From the NCBI RefSeq assembly GCF_015832195.1, contig NC_052027.1:20372688-20436687 (forward strand): a DNA stretch of 64,000 nucleotides, given 5' to 3'. Every line of letters starts with the position of its first letter. Position 1 is the stretch's first letter. The notes below the pieces were generated by a model, which was given only the letters and a program-made list of their open reading frames with translations, did no database searches and had not been told where the DNA came from. Made by a program: the position numbers and the translations under genes. This document shows positions 1 to 12,710 of the stretch, one piece after another. Source of the stretch: Motacilla alba alba (Eukaryota; Chordata; Aves; Passeriformes; Motacillidae).

Positions 1-3000
1 TCAACTAAAAATGTAATCAACTAAAACCCAAAGATTCTGTTTATTTATCTTACACGAGGTAAACAAAAAAATGTATATAAAATAGAATACGATATCTTAT
101 TCTAGCTTTAAAATAGATCTTATCTCAAAATCAATTTCAAGCACTAAGTAGTAGCTGATGAAAAAAAGGGCTTTCATCTATTCCCATCACTTTCCTGCAT
201 ATCTTGTTAAAAAAATCCCTTCCATTAATGAGGCTAGGGATTAATTTAAAAAAACCTCCCAATTATTTAGAAACAAAGTATCCTTAAAATTAAAATCCAA
301 CCGGATCTGTTCTGTGATTCTAAGTTTTTGGAGGAAAAAGAAAAAAGAAAAAAAGAAATGGGATTTCAAAAGATTTGTACACAGTTTGGGAAAATCCACC
401 AAGGTACATTGTGGAGCCTAAAACTCTCTTTTGCACACCTTTCTTTAGTGTGTTGGTAGAAGTTTCAGTCACAAAGGGGCCAAGCAGCCACAGCTTCTGC
501 AGCCTGCAGCTGCAACTGGAGGGTTCAGAACCTCCAAAAATGAACCCATGTGGGTTCCCAGAATGCCAAGAGCTGGTGTGCAGTGCCACTGCTGCAGCAG
601 CCCTGCCCAGGGCCAGGGGCCAGGCACACTCGGGTGCTGGTGAGAGCAGAGCCCCAGCAGAACAGTGAAGAGTTCCTGGGAATGACAGACTTTCAACAGG
701 AATCTGTATTGGAAATGTGGGGCAGAAAGAATCAGAGGTCAGAATGAAATATATAATGTACAGTGAAATAAATCTGCTTTTTGCATTTCAGCTGTGGTTT
801 GAGGGTTGCCCTTGGTTACCTGTCTGGGTCAATTCACTCAACAGGAACAGTCCCATGGCAGCACTCCTTGGTTTCACATTGTTCACTCACTACAGAAGTG
901 GCTCTAGAAATCTGAATCTGTGAATTATGAGTAAAGGGATACATGTATTTTTCAAGTGGCAGCACACTAAAATGTGTTAACAAATGGAGCATCTGGCAAA
1001 ACATTTTGTAGGAGGAGCTGGAGGAAGCTGGCGTCATTTTAATTGACTAAACAACAAAGAGCAGCTTCAGATAACTAATAAATATTAATTAAATTCTTAA
1101 TATAAGCCTACTCTTTGGGGGAAGTTCTGAATGTTCACATTTGAGAAGCTGACATACCTAAGTTTTATTTCCATGTGGGTAATATAACACTATTTACCTA
1201 TTTGTTTCCAGAGGGGGGTTAATCCTTGGCGGGTTTGGATTCCTGGTGCAACAGCCTCTGCTTTGCTGTATCCACTTGTAGGTGTCAGAGTTTTGCTGGC
1301 CACCCCTTTATCTGTACCTGCATTTGTACTTCTCCCTATTGACACTTTGTTCAGCTGAGGAACTAATTTTTTTCTAGTGCTCTGCAGAGTTTGGCTAATT
1401 CCAGGCACCAGTGCCAAATGTGTTTGCTCAAACAGGACATGCCACTGTATTAGATTCAAAACAAGGCTTTGTGCTAACTGAGGGTGACTTTTTGGGAGAA
1501 TTAACCTACTGGATGAAATAATTTGCCATTTCCAAGGAAAGAATACACAGAATAGGTGGGATGCTAATGACTAAACTAGCAATCTTCATGTCTCTAGGCT
1601 TGGCATTTTCCTGTTTCAACAAAATGAAGAATCCCAAATCCTATGGAAAATTCTGCTGAACTATGATTGTCATTTAAAGCATTTTAAGTAAGTAGAACAG
1701 GATCACTGGGCTTCTGGCAGCTTCTCTTGCACTGCAGGAGCTGCCTCATGGCTACTTCACAGCAGACGTAGCAAATCCACCTGTCCTGTGACCTTAGGTA
1801 CACGTTTATCAGATTAGGCAAGTAGAAAAGTGTCTAAACTGCCTCATCAGAATGTCTGACCACTGCCTACAGTGCACTGTTTTCAGTGGTACATAGAAAG
1901 AATCAAAACATCACATTATCCTAAAACTTAAAGCTGACTAAAACCTAAGATTCATCTTCATTTAATACAAACTGTGTGTTTGGATTCCTAGATGGCTTTG
2001 GGCATTTCCAGCTTCTCCTTTTGCTTTGTGTTCTTCTCATAGTTTGGATCATAAGAATCAATTAATGTTGCTTTATTTTCAGCCTGTATTGAAACTCTGC
2101 AGGGAAGGCTTTAACTTTGTGTAACTTTACAACTGTATGCATGATATTGAAGACTTTCTATAAGTTCTGCTTTTAGATATTTTACATATATATATATATC
2201 TAGATATAGACACATATAATCTTTTTTCTGTCCATTAAGCATAATGTTATACCCCCACAAATCAATCACAGCAGCAGACCAAAGCCTTTGGCAGACCTCA
2301 ACTTTACCAGCAGTGTTACAGCTGTGGGAGCAATGTACACATTTAGTTGCTTAATGAGATCCCATGGCAGCAGCCCACCTGTGATCCCTGTCCTCTTTCA
2401 TCATCTCTACTTCTGACAGTCTCTCTTTTCCTGTTGGTTCCACTGTTACCTAAAATTGCTAGTAAAGGACAAAATGTAATGAAATGTTAGGTAAAGGCAG
2501 CAGTGTAATATGAAAATTTCAATTCAAAAGACAGTTCTAAAACTGAAGAGTTGTATCAGGTGTTATTTATAGGTCATTCAATGGACTTGCAATGCAGAAG
2601 GTGACTACACACCTAGGAAAATAGTGTAGAACCACTTAAACTAGATCTAGCTAGAAAAAGGAAAGCTCTGATTTATGAGACAGCTGTCTTCTCCATGTCA
2701 GATTTCCCAGTTCCTAGACAACTCATTACACAAAATAAAATAGTCATAATGGTGTCCAAATGGTACAACTGGATTTCCAATGAAGTGAAATATTTACTGA
2801 AACATGTGGAAGAAACTCTTTTCGGGTTGGTTTATGTGTCCAGCCAAGCAAGCACCACGAGAGAGGACTACACTGCTAATTGTATCTGAGGTGATACCCT
2901 CACAGCAGCTGGCCCTGCAGACTGTCTCCCTCTCTCACTTCATCTTGCCTTAGACATGCAGGTACTCCCCGTGTCTCACATAAACTACTGATGGAAACAA

Positions 3001-3009
3001 GAGATGGAA
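1..3009. other. No gene recognised
   Basis: AT-rich unique sequence with one (TA)n tract. If the divergent-neighbour reading at 4.7 kb is right, this would be intronic. A stop-free minus frame at 1190-1459 was examined and not accepted. Confidence 0.6.
2185..2220 (+). repeat. Short (TA)n tract
   Basis: About seven TA units, then a diverged AT-rich run. Confidence 0.85.
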
Positions 3010-3168
3010 AAATCACAGAATCCCAGAATAGTATGAGCTGGAGGGACCTTGAAGCCACCAGTGCCACCTCTGCCATGGCCAGGAACACCTTCCACTGTCC
3101 CAGGGTGCTCCAAGCCCTGTCCAGCCTGGCCTTGGGCACTGCCAGGGAACCAGGGGCAGCCACCACCT
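3010..3168 (-). mobile_element. CR1 LINE 3' fragment (minus orientation)
   Basis: Begins AATCACAGAATCCCAGAATAG, the reverse complement of the CR1 terminus, and continues with CR1 body (ACCTTCCACTGTCCCAGG, CTCCAAGCCCTGTCCAGCC, CCTTGGGCACTGCCAGGG). 5'-truncated, non-coding. Confidence 0.9.
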
Positions 3169-3735
3169 GAATCACAACCTGAAAATGTTTTCAAGCAATA
3201 CAGAAGTGCAAACACATTTATTTTGTACACATTATTTTGGGATTAATTCCTCCACAGATAAGAAGCTTGGTGTTGCTCAGTGGTGTGAAGGATTCCCAAA
3301 AACACATCTCTGAGAAAAGCAAAAGCAAGGGATCTGTGCAAAAAGAAAACTCCAAAGTCTAGATTATTAACATATCAGGTAACCGTTAATCTTCTTGTTA
3401 TTCCACTGAAGAGTGTAGTGACAGTCTGTAGCCAAAAGCAGTAATAGCTACATCTAAAAGTTACTGTTGAGTGTGTGGAGTGACCTTTGCATTGAGGTCC
3501 CTCAAGCGAGGCTGACTGAGCTGCGTTTCTCAGGGTGACTGAGTGATCATTAGAGGTGAGGTTCAACCACTACAAAACATGCAGACTGCTGAGAAGGGGA
3601 AAATCAGTTTCCACTGCACTACCCCGCTGTCATTCATGGACCTCTCTCTCTCCCAGACAGCTGTGGGCCTTTTGCGAAAGTAAAACTACACAGATCATTT
3701 AATTATACTGAAAGTATTTTGAGGTTGTGATTCAG

Positions 3736-3908
3736 GGGGTGGCAGCCCCATCCCTGGAAGTATTCAAGGCCAGGTTGAACGGGGTTCGGAGCATCCTGGG
3801 ACAGTGGAAGTTGTCCCTGGCCACGGCAGGGCGTGGCACGGGATAAACTTTAAGATCCCTTTAACTCCAGACCAGCCTGGGCTGCTGTGCTTCGGTTCTG
3901 TGACTATT
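3736..3908 (+). mobile_element. CR1 LINE 3' fragment
   Basis: Has GGTGGCAGCCCCATCCCTGG, TTCAAGGCCAGGTTGAA, CCCTGGCCACGGCAGGG and a terminal GGTTCTGTGACTATTC, in CR1 order. Diverged and 5'-truncated. Confidence 0.88.
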
Positions 3909-4120
3909 CAACGGCGGGGGGCAGAGGGGCTGTGCCACCGCACATTCCCCGGGGGACCACAGGCCGTTCTCGGCCACAGCTGGTGCCGAGCACGGCCCAG
4001 GGACAGCAGGAGGAGCTCGGAGAGCCGTGCGGGGCCGCGGCGGGGTCTCAGTCCTTAACGGAGGGGCCAGGCCGAGCAAGCGCGGAGCTGCCCCACAGCC
4101 CGAGGTGCTCGGCAGGGCTG

Positions 4121-4710
4121 GGCGCTGTGAGGGGCCCCGGGCGCTGTGAGGAAGGTGCGGGGCGCTGTGAGGAGCCCCGGGCGCTGTGAGGAGCCCCGGG
4201 CGCTGTGAGGAAGGTGCGGGGCGCTGTGAGGAGCCCCGGGCGCTGTGAGGAAGGTGCGGGGCGCTGTGAGGGGGGCGCGGGGCGCTGTGAGGAGCCCCGG
4301 GCGCTGTGAGGGGGGCGCGGGGCGCTGTGAGGAGCCCCGGGCGCTGTGAGGGGGGCGCGGGGCGCTGTGAGGAGCCCCGGGCGCTGTGAGGGGGGCGCGG
4401 GGCGCTGTGAGGAAGGTGCGGGGCGCTGTGAGGGGGGCGCGGGGCGCTGTGAGGGGGGCGCGGGGCGCTGTGTGGAGTCCCGGGCGCTGTGAGGAAGGTG
4501 CGGGGCGCTGTGAGGGTTCCCGGGCGCTGTGAGGGGGGCGCGGGGCGCTGTGAGGAGCCCCGGGCGCTGTGAGGGGGGCGCGGGGCGCTGTGAGGGGGGC
4601 GCGGGGCGCTGTGAGGAAGGTGCGGGGCGCTGTGAGGGTTCCCGGGCGCGGTGAGGAAGGTGCGGGGCGCTGTGAGGGGGGCGCGGGGCGCTGTGAGGAA
4701 GGTGGGGGCG
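4121..4710. repeat. GC-rich minisatellite, ~20-bp unit, ~29 copies
   Basis: The shared core GCGCTGTGAGG recurs every 19-21 bp (mean about 20.2 between 4122 and 4688), followed by one of a few tails: A = AAGGTGCGGG, B = AGCCCCGGG, C = GGGGCGCGGG, D = GTTCCCGGG. No frame contains stops on the minus strand, which creates spurious 220-388 aa open frames of S-Q-R-P-A-P-P type. Confidence 0.95.
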
Positions 4711-5000
4711 GGAGCACGGACCCACCTCACCTGCAGGGCCGCTCGCGCCGCTCCGCCGACACCGCCCCGCGCCGCTGCGCATGCGCGGGGAGGGACCGGG
4801 GCTAGGGGAGGCGGTGTCGGGAATAGCGGGAACGGCGGCGTCGGGAACAGCGGGACCGGGAAATAGCGGGACCGGGAAAGGCGGGAGCAGGGGAAGCAAG
4901 AGGGATGCAGGGGAGGAGTGGGAGCGGATTCGGGGAAGGCGGGAGCAAGATCGAGAAAAGAGAGTGGCTGGTGAGGGTCTGGGGCAGGAGGGTGGAGGTG
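4710..5000. promoter_or_regulatory. CpG island with NRF1-type palindrome; possible bidirectional promoter
   Basis: CpG-dense, with TGCGCATGCGCG at 4776-4787 matching the NRF1 consensus closely. On the minus strand a strong donor CTGCAG|GTGAGG lies at 4731/4730; on the plus strand CTG|GTGAGG lies at 4970/4971. That layout fits a short first exon on one or both sides. In mammals PTPDC1 lies upstream of BARX1 on the opposite strand, so a minus-strand exon about 4731-4800 could be its 5' end. No downstream exon is recognisable in 1-4700, so the identity is unproven. Confidence 0.45.
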
Positions 5001-5049
5001 GGGCTGTGGCTGTATGAATATTTTCACGCTGTTTTACTGACACGGTTTA

Positions 5050-7242
5050 ATGTTTAATCCTGGGCCATTGGGTTTTAGTGGTAAAAGGTCGGGAATTTAA
5101 TTGAAAATGTCCAAATGACCGTGTGTTCCAGGTGAATGGTGCCCACAGGTAGAGGTCGCACTGACACCCCCAAGGTTTCAGCTTCATCTCCCTGCCCCAT
5201 CCACATCTCAGCAAGGATTTTATCGAGGAGATGCCACACAGACATAGGTCAGGGCTTTGAGAGGCTTAGCTGAAGATTTTTGATAGGCACGAAAGGCATT
5301 TGTGTCTTGGACACAGAGCAGAATAGGTTCGTAATGGTTTATTTTAATACTGGATTTGAATATACAGTCACTGATTAAAGGAGGAGCAAGAGCCATAAAC
5401 CTCTGCACACATCAGTGAGCTGGGCTGGAACATCTGTCCGAGGGCCAGCAGAGTGTTCTTGGAGTGAGTGCCTGCTACTACGCTTGGGAAGTCTAAGTTG
5501 TGGTTTTCAAGATACTCACAGTCCTTAGTCAGTGTTCTTTGTCTGTCTTGTTAGCCACACTAGTACATTTGAATAAGTGTCCCTAGTATATCAATTACTT
5601 AAACACTAGCAGGGTTTACATACTTTTAATTGACTTTTTTTAAAGGTAAAAACAGGTTTGAGAACTTTGTGGAAATGCTGAAAAGAATTCTGTCACTCCT
5701 TTCTGCTAAGCTGCAGGAGTTGTCAGCATAGGAGACACAGGGCTTTTTTCATAAAATGTGTCAGTCCCATCAGTGCTGAAGTGTCTTAAATATGTCTTGA
5801 TTTTTGGCAGCATAACATATTCCTACAATAATATTGATTTATAAACGAAAAAAAAATAAAAAAGGTTGTGTGACTCTTCCTTCTGTCTTCCTCTCAAAGA
5901 TTTGAATAGGGTTTCCCTGTGTCTGCCTATGAGAAAATGTTATTAAAATTCACAGGTTTAATTTTTTAAATGAACTGCAGGGCGGACATTAAGTGTTTGG
6001 TCCCACAGAGTGGGATTTGTGCCTTTGCCATCAATTATCATTCTCACGTGTATAGGGTTTGGCTGGCTTGGGCTTGGCAGGCTGAGCGCGGCTGTGATCA
6101 CACCATGTGATCTGTTCCCAAAATTTGTGTTTATCATTACATAATTACGTGAATAAACAATCTTTTGCATGCTTCACAAAGAATTTGTAAAATTCATAGA
6201 AGAAAGCACAAAGTTGTCTTTGTTTTGTTGTAAAGATGCAACCACAAAGGCATGAAAATAAATGCTGGCTTTGCTCTTTCTTGTCTGAAATAAGGAAAAA
6301 GTTGATGTTTTCATCACAGCGTGTCCTTGGTTGGGTTTGTGGTGCAGCTGCACAAACACTTGTGCTTGTGCAGTGCTGCAGAGGGGGCAAGGCTGCTCCT
6401 GTCACAAGCTGAGCAGAGACAACCCATCAGGACCATGGCACAGAGAAATCCATGCTCCTGGAATGCTCAGAAATGTTGTCTTTTGAATTATATGGGGTTT
6501 TTACTCCAGAGAATGAACCCGAACCAGCAGAAAACTCAGTGAGGCTGACCATGAGGGGCAGGCTCCCAGGTACAACCAGGAAAAGGAGCTTTCCTTAGGA
6601 AGAAAAACTCCAGGGGTGAAAAGGGGAAAGGGAGACTTCTTGCTTTACCAGATGTGTGACTTGGGGTCGGGTGATCATCCTGGGAGCATGATGAGACTTT
6701 CTAGTGCTACAGGGCCAAGCTGGCGCCTGACACTGAAAGAACAGCTCCAGGGAAACTGAGCTTGCCACCCCAGGTCTGCCCAGACCTTTTCTGTCTGGAG
6801 CTGATTTCACATCAGCCCGTGCCACCGTGTGGCAAAGGACCGTGGTGCACAGCTCCTCTTCAGCTCCGAAGCACTTCTTGCAAGGTTCTGCCCTCTTTCT
6901 GTGTTCCTGGCATTGCTGGGGGCTGAGGGGCAGGGTGGGTTTCATCTGCGAGGTTTCTGCGCTTCCTCTCAGCAGCTCCTGGGTCACTTGGAAATCCCAC
7001 GGGTTCAGCATGGTGGCATTCTGCACTGTGATGTTATTCCAGCACACTGTGCTTTAGAGCCAGCGTTTCTGAGCATTCCCCAATTCCAGCCAAGCAGGTA
7101 ACTGAAGAATAACTGTATGGGGATAATCCATAAAGTGGGCTACAAAACCTTTAACCTTTTGCCTTCATTTTTTCATCCAAATTGCTCGGGGTCCTTTCTT
7201 CCCTTGCACAAGCACCAGGTTTTGCAGCCTTCCAGTGCTTTA
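5050..7242. other. No gene recognised
   Basis: Unique sequence, AT-rich to about 6320 then more GC-rich. No splice-flanked coding block or repeat family identified. Confidence 0.6.
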
Positions 7243-7557
7243 AGGGAGAGAGGGACTTTTTATCTGGGCAGATAGTGACAGGATAGGGGATAATGACTTT
7301 AAACTGTCAGAGGCAGATTTAGGCCAGATATAAAGAAGAAATTCTTCCCTGTGAGGATGGGGAGGCCCTGGCACTGGGTGCCCAGAGCAGCTGTGGCTGC
7401 CCCTGCATCCTTGGAAGTGCCCAAGGCCAGGTTGGACAGGGCTTGGACCCACTTAGGATAAGGGAAGGTGTCCCTGCCCATGGCAGGGTTGGAAGTGGAT
7501 GGGCTTTAAATGTCCCTTCCAACCCAATTCATTCTGTGATTCCGTAATTCTCTGATT
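7243..7557 (+). mobile_element. CR1 LINE 3' end, ~315 bp
   Basis: Consecutive CR1 landmarks: AGATATAAAGAAGAAATTCTTCC, a GAGGCCCTGGCACTGGGTGC segment, AGCTGTGGCTGCCCC, CCAAGGCCAGGTTGGACAGG, CCTTCCAACCCAATTCATTC and the terminal TGTGATTC-type repeat. 5'-truncated, no ORF. Confidence 0.95.
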
Positions 7558-10325
7558 TGAACACTTTATTCCACTTTTTGTTTCTTGCTACCCCACTCAC
7601 TCCCAGGAGATAGCAGTGTTCTTTTCTAGTATAAACACAGCCTTTATAGAGATGATTCAGGTTTTCTCTGGGAGCCTTTCATTTGCTCTGTTTATGCAGG
7701 CACATCGTGCATTGTACAATGTCTCTCTTGTTTGCCATGAGCATCAGCGTGGTGGCAAGGCAACAAAAGACTCCAAGGGATAATCAGCAGATGTAAGGAA
7801 ACTGCCAGCAGCAGGAGAAAATAGCTGGAGAGGCTGCTCCTGGGGCTAGACATGTCCTCAGTGAGATGTGACAATGCTGTTGTGAGTGTGGAGGGAATCC
7901 CAAGTGAAAGCAGGTTTGTGTGCAGAGTCACTGGAACCGGTGGATCTTCTGGATACTGAGTAATGTGCTGGAACTCCCACCTTTGCAGGGAACAATGAAT
8001 TATTCCTACTGCCACAGGCTTTCTGAGCGATTTAGCCTGGGCAGGATGCTGGTGACAGCTCCTGTCCTTTGGCACAGCAGCGTGAGGATGGAAACCCTAC
8101 CTGCCCACTGGCTGTGATGTCAGAGCAGGACAGGTTCAGCAGGTGCAGTCCTGCTTTCTGTAGTGACCATTTCATATCCTTTCATTTGGCTTTGTGTGGA
8201 TTTGGTTCCTGTTTCTCCTAAAAATATGCAAACGTGTCTCTGCCAAGTTACCAGTCTTCTCCTGATTCTGTAGAATTTTCTTGTTCTGACTACTTTTTTT
8301 TTTTTTTTTTTCCCTTGGCCTTTTTTATGGGCCTTTGTATTGAGTTTCCTTTTACTCGCCTTTTTGGTCTTTCTATGATTCACAGTTGTTAACTTCAAGA
8401 TCTTAAAGCTGTGCTTTGGCCTTTACAGCTCTGACAGTTTACTAAGTCAAGTGAGAAGTTGTTGAGGGAGAGTTAGTTATCACAAAAGGGTAGATGTTTA
8501 CGTAGTTTACCTTCCCCACACTTGTCATTAAAGCAATTTTTATAATGATGAACTAATAATCACCCCATATTTACATCATCACAGGTAAAGTAATGGGAGA
8601 AGATGTGAGTGTTTTCAGCTTCAAGTGGCTGTACTTCAAAATAACAGTGAAGAAATTTGGAACTCTGCAGCTTTGACTAGAGTGAATTCTTTCTCAAATG
8701 AGGGAATTGAGGAATTTTGAGACCCTCTTCTCCCCCGTGCATGGTGTGTGTCCTTCTTGCAGAAGGATGTTAACACACCAACATGGCAGGAGAGGAAAGT
8801 GTAACCCACTGTGTTTATTTCAGAAACCTGCTTTTATCATTCACCTGGGTGTAACTGTGTGGCTTTCTAAAATGAATACTTTAATATTTTGCACTTACAA
8901 AGCCTACAATGGTTGAAGGTATATATTGCAGAAGTGGAGTTTCCAATTTTAAAACAGATTTGTTTTGGCTGTGGGCTCGTCTACCATCCATGGAAATCTG
9001 TGCCAGTAAAAACAGATGTGGAAGCTGTCTGTCCAGAGGGTGAACTGAGGAGCCTGTGCAGTCATGCTGGAGCAACGTGGACACTGGTTCCTTGGGGACA
9101 TGAGCAGCACAGTGTGAAGGACCTGCTTAGTCACAACCAACTGTTCTGGAAGTGACTTCAGAGAGTGATTTTGTTTTTAATAAAAAAATATAGTGCTTTA
9201 AAATTGTAATTGCACTTGAGGAAACTGCATTTGATTCAGAGACATTATGGAAGCAATAAAGAGATTTAAAAGAAATCAGCAGTTTTCTGGCAATTATTTG
9301 CTCAGCTCAACTATTAATATTGGTTTGTTTGCCAGAACATGATCAAAAACATTTGGCAGGCAAGACTTGGTCAGGAAAGTGAGCCAATAAAATTGAGCTG
9401 TCATCTAAGTACATACAGAAAAACTGTTCACTTGGCATGAAAAACAGACTGTTTACAGAAATAATAAACATGCCCTCGAAAATTATGTTCCTTCTCTCTA
9501 AAATCATGGAAGGTCACAAGACTTTGACATTACAGAAGGAGCATAACACTTTATGAGACTCCTGTCAAAGCACATGATAAAAAATAAATACACTGCAATA
9601 AAGAAGTGTCAGGCTGATGGCTCAAATGTGCCTTCCTGCCGTATCCTGTCTCCTTCCCGCAGGATGTGGGGTGGCTGCAGCCAGGCCACGACAGCCCAGC
9701 TGGAGGGGAGGGCAAATCCACCCATTCTCCTGACATATCACTCAATGTAATTAACTTATGTTTCATCTCCCAAGTAAACCTTGCAAACAGTGAAACGTGT
9801 CAGAGTGAAATAGAAGTTATTGAAAAGCGTAATTTGCAAAAGCCCTTCTGGTGATTCAGCTGCTGGATAGAGCCCCAGATGCTGGGTGTCCGTGAGGAAT
9901 ACGCTGATTTGGCCGCGGCTTGCTGGTTTCTCGGAGCCCTGAGGATGGAGGAGTGAGCTCTAGGGAAGGATGGTGGCTGGCTACAGCTGGAGGAGGTGTT
10001 CACTCCCTGGCCAGCTCCCCCGAGGGCAGTGGTCTCACCTGTTTGCTCCTCAGGATTTCCAGGTTCACTCTTTATGTGGATTCCTCCTTCTGCCCCCATA
10101 AAACTGTTTGCTTTAAGGCTTCAGTGTGAACTCTGGCCCTGGGAGGGAGAAACACCACTCACTCTTGCACCCCAGGGAACTGGGATTATTTAGTGGAAGA
10201 AAAAGAGGCTCAGGGGGCCCTCATCACTTTCTGTTACTGCCTGAAAGGAGGTTGTGCTCAGGTGGGTGTCAGCCTCTCCTCCCAGGTAACAAGTGACAGA
10301 AGAAGGCAAAGCGCCTTCAGGTTGC
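7558..10325. other. No gene recognised
   Basis: Unique sequence with an 18-base poly(T) at 8294-8311 and the enhancer-like segment at 9165-9480. Confidence 0.6.
9165..9480. promoter_or_regulatory. Enhancer-like unique segment upstream of BARX1
   Basis: TTGTAATTGC, GGCAATTATTTGC, CTATTAATATTGG, TGTTTGCC and repeated GCCAGAAC/TTGGCAGG words (possible NFI half-sites near 9331-9361). No ORF or repeat. Confidence 0.3.
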
Positions 10326-10515
10326 ACTAGGTGAGGTTTAGGTTGGGTATTATAAACAGTTTCTTCACTGAAAGGGAGGTCAGGCTTTGGAACAGGCTGC
10401 CCAGGGCCATGGTGGTGGAAGTGTAGATGTGGCACTTGGGGATGTGGTTTAGTGGCAGCGCTGGATGAACCGTTGGTCTCAATGATCTTTCTCCATCTTT
10501 AATGGTTCTGTGATT
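10326..10515 (+). mobile_element. CR1 LINE 3' fragment, distinct subfamily
   Basis: GGTTTAGGTTGGGTATTATAAA, TTCTTCACTGAAAGGGAGGTC, GGAACAGGCTGCCCAGGG, GTCTCAATGATCTTT and GGTTCTGTGATTTT follow CR1 order, but the tail differs from other copies in the window, suggesting another subfamily. Confidence 0.88.
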
Positions 10516-12539
10516 TTTCCCTCCGCTTATTCCTTGCACAGCCATTACCTTTCTACTCCTCCTGCTGCCTCTGCTGGGGTTGGCTCTCACTCTGCAGTGC
10601 CACAGGGGCACAGCCAAGGGGCTTTGCAGCTCAGGTACAGCAGGGGGTGTGCTCACCTGTGGAAGCAGCGTGGGCTGCAGAGCCAGGGAAGCACCAGCCC
10701 AGGACTGCCTGGAGCTCCACACTGCCCACAAAGACATTGGTGTCACTGAGCAAGATAGAAAAAGAAAGTCAAGAAGTGTCAGCTCTGTTTTTTGAGGGCA
10801 GCTCAGACTCATAGTCAGCACTGCTGTGCTTCCTGGAGACTTTACAGACTGACATGATGTCATACAGCCATTCTCCCTTCTTCCAGCATCCCTGGAGTTC
10901 AGAGGGAGCAGAAGAGTTTCCCCACTGCCTTCCTCAGTTGCCTCCTCCCAGCACAGCACAAATCTAGCCAGATAAGCTGTATTTTGGAAGTCCCCCAGTA
11001 AAGCTTATACATGTGCAGAACATAAAAGATACTTAAATTTATAAAGCCTGAGCTCTCTGCGTGCTGAGGTTGAGTGTGCAAGTATTTGGCTTTGGATCTG
11101 TCTGCTCCAGCCCCAAAAAACAACTTAATCCAGAAAAAACAATCTAAAAAAAACCTTAATTTGATGGCAGTTTAGATTCTGTTTAGTTATAACTCACAAT
11201 CTCAAAACATAAGAATTAAGTTTAATTGTTCATAAATTATACAGCACACAGCACATACTGTTGTAATCTGCGCTGCACATATCTATATGAAGTATTAACA
11301 CCAATGTTTAAACAATATTTAAACAAAATACAAAGTCACCACAGGCAGCCTTAAAACTCAGCTGTACCATTTTGCCAAACTATTTTGGCTATGGATGTGA
11401 TTTTTCACCCCTCTACCCTCATATGGTATTAATTCAATTGTTTTAGATGTTATACATGCGTAAGAACTAGAAGGGATTTCCTCAAACAACAAACACTGAA
11501 GATAAAAAGGTCGATGTTTATAAAAATGTCAAACTCCAAGGCTCTTCCATGAGTTATTAGAGGATTGCTCTCAGTGAAGACTCTGAGCCAGTCACTCAGG
11601 AGTCCTCCAGCGAGAGAAGCTAATCCTGAGTTTCCACTGCTGTGTCTGTGGTCAGGTCCCTCAACAGAGTATGGGCAGCAGGAGTGCTGAAGGGAGAACA
11701 GGGAAATTTGGATGTGGTTTAAAAGACCCCAAAAAGTTCTTGATCACTCTGGTTTTGGGTTTGTGCTTAGAAGCTCTCTGGAAGCAGCTCCTACATGGTG
11801 CTGTTGGTGTTCCTGCAGTGGTCTGTGGCTGCCAGGTGCTGGAAGGGACCTCCCTGTCACAGCTGAGCTGCTGCTCTTCCACAACAGGGGGGGCAGACAA
11901 GAAATCTTTGAAAGACATTGTCTTAACCTTGTTAAAAGAAGGTTTTCTATGTCTGTGCTCTACTTGCAGCTCTAAGCATGTTCTGGAAGGCCATGCTCTG
12001 TCACAGGATGAGGTGGGAGAGCTTTTGGGATCACTGGGCCGTGCCCCTTCCCTGGGGAGCCTGTTCAGTGCCCCAGCACCTTTTCCTGACACCCAAGCCA
12101 GCCCTACCTGATACAGTTCCGGCCGTTCCCACAGGTCCTGTCCCTGGTTGCAGAGAGGGGAGCTAGCTGTTGGCAGTGCAGATGTCCTGGTGCTGCTGGT
12201 TAAACCTCCAGTCCCCTCCACAGCCTCCATGGAACTCACTCCAGGATTTCCAGACCCTCCTGTCCCAAGGAGCTCAGCACTGGGCTCAGCACTGCAGCTG
12301 CAGCACCCCCAGGACTAGTAAGAGAGGCAAGGCCTGCTGGCAGTGCCTCCCCTCAGTATTCCCTCTTCCTCTTGCCCTCTGCACTCACGTTCTTCCTATT
12401 CTGCAGATCCCTACTGTGCACGTCTCCAGGGCAAGCCCTCTCAGCTTCCATCTAACATGGAAACACTTCAGGTGCCCACCCATTTCCCTCTGCCTGTGGT
12501 CCCACCAACCCCGGGCTGCTGGGACAAGGCTCTGGGAGC
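10516..12539. other. No gene recognised
   Basis: AT-rich at 10980-11560, GC-richer afterwards. Overlapping open frames at 11660-12240 on both strands show no recognisable domain. Confidence 0.6.
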
Positions 12540-12700
12540 TGGGACCCCCCTAACACACCCTGAGCCGGGGCACTGGGAACAGGGACCCCCCAAGCACCCT
12601 GACCCCATAGCACCGGTAGCGGGGACCCCTCAGAGCTCGGTCCTGCGACACTCGGGGGACGCCGGGGACCCCTTGGGGACAGCCGGGGCCACCTGCGCTC
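12540..12700. repeat. Degenerate ~40-bp tandem repeat left of the minisatellite
   Basis: GGGACCCC-type segments begin near 12540, 12581 and 12619, each followed by a C/A-rich stretch and a GGGGCACTGGG-like or AGCACCGGTAG-like end. Weak similarity, about three copies. Confidence 0.45.
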
Positions 12701-12710
12701 TGTTCCGCAG

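Noticed and set aside
1190..1459. Stop-free minus-strand frame of 89 codons that could be an exon of the presumed divergent gene
   Set aside because: No similarity to PTPDC1 or any family I recognise and no convincing acceptor/donor pair.
3861..5043. Long minus-strand open frames (up to 388 codons) rich in Ser-Gln-Arg-Pro-Ala-Pro
   Set aside because: They are translations of the ~20-bp minisatellite in all three frames; the unit has no stop in any frame. The donor at 4730 would also splice most of it out.
8120..8398. Lysine-rich minus-strand frame resembling a ribosomal-protein retrocopy
   Set aside because: The lysine run is the poly(T) tract on the other strand; the remainder does not match a ribosomal protein.
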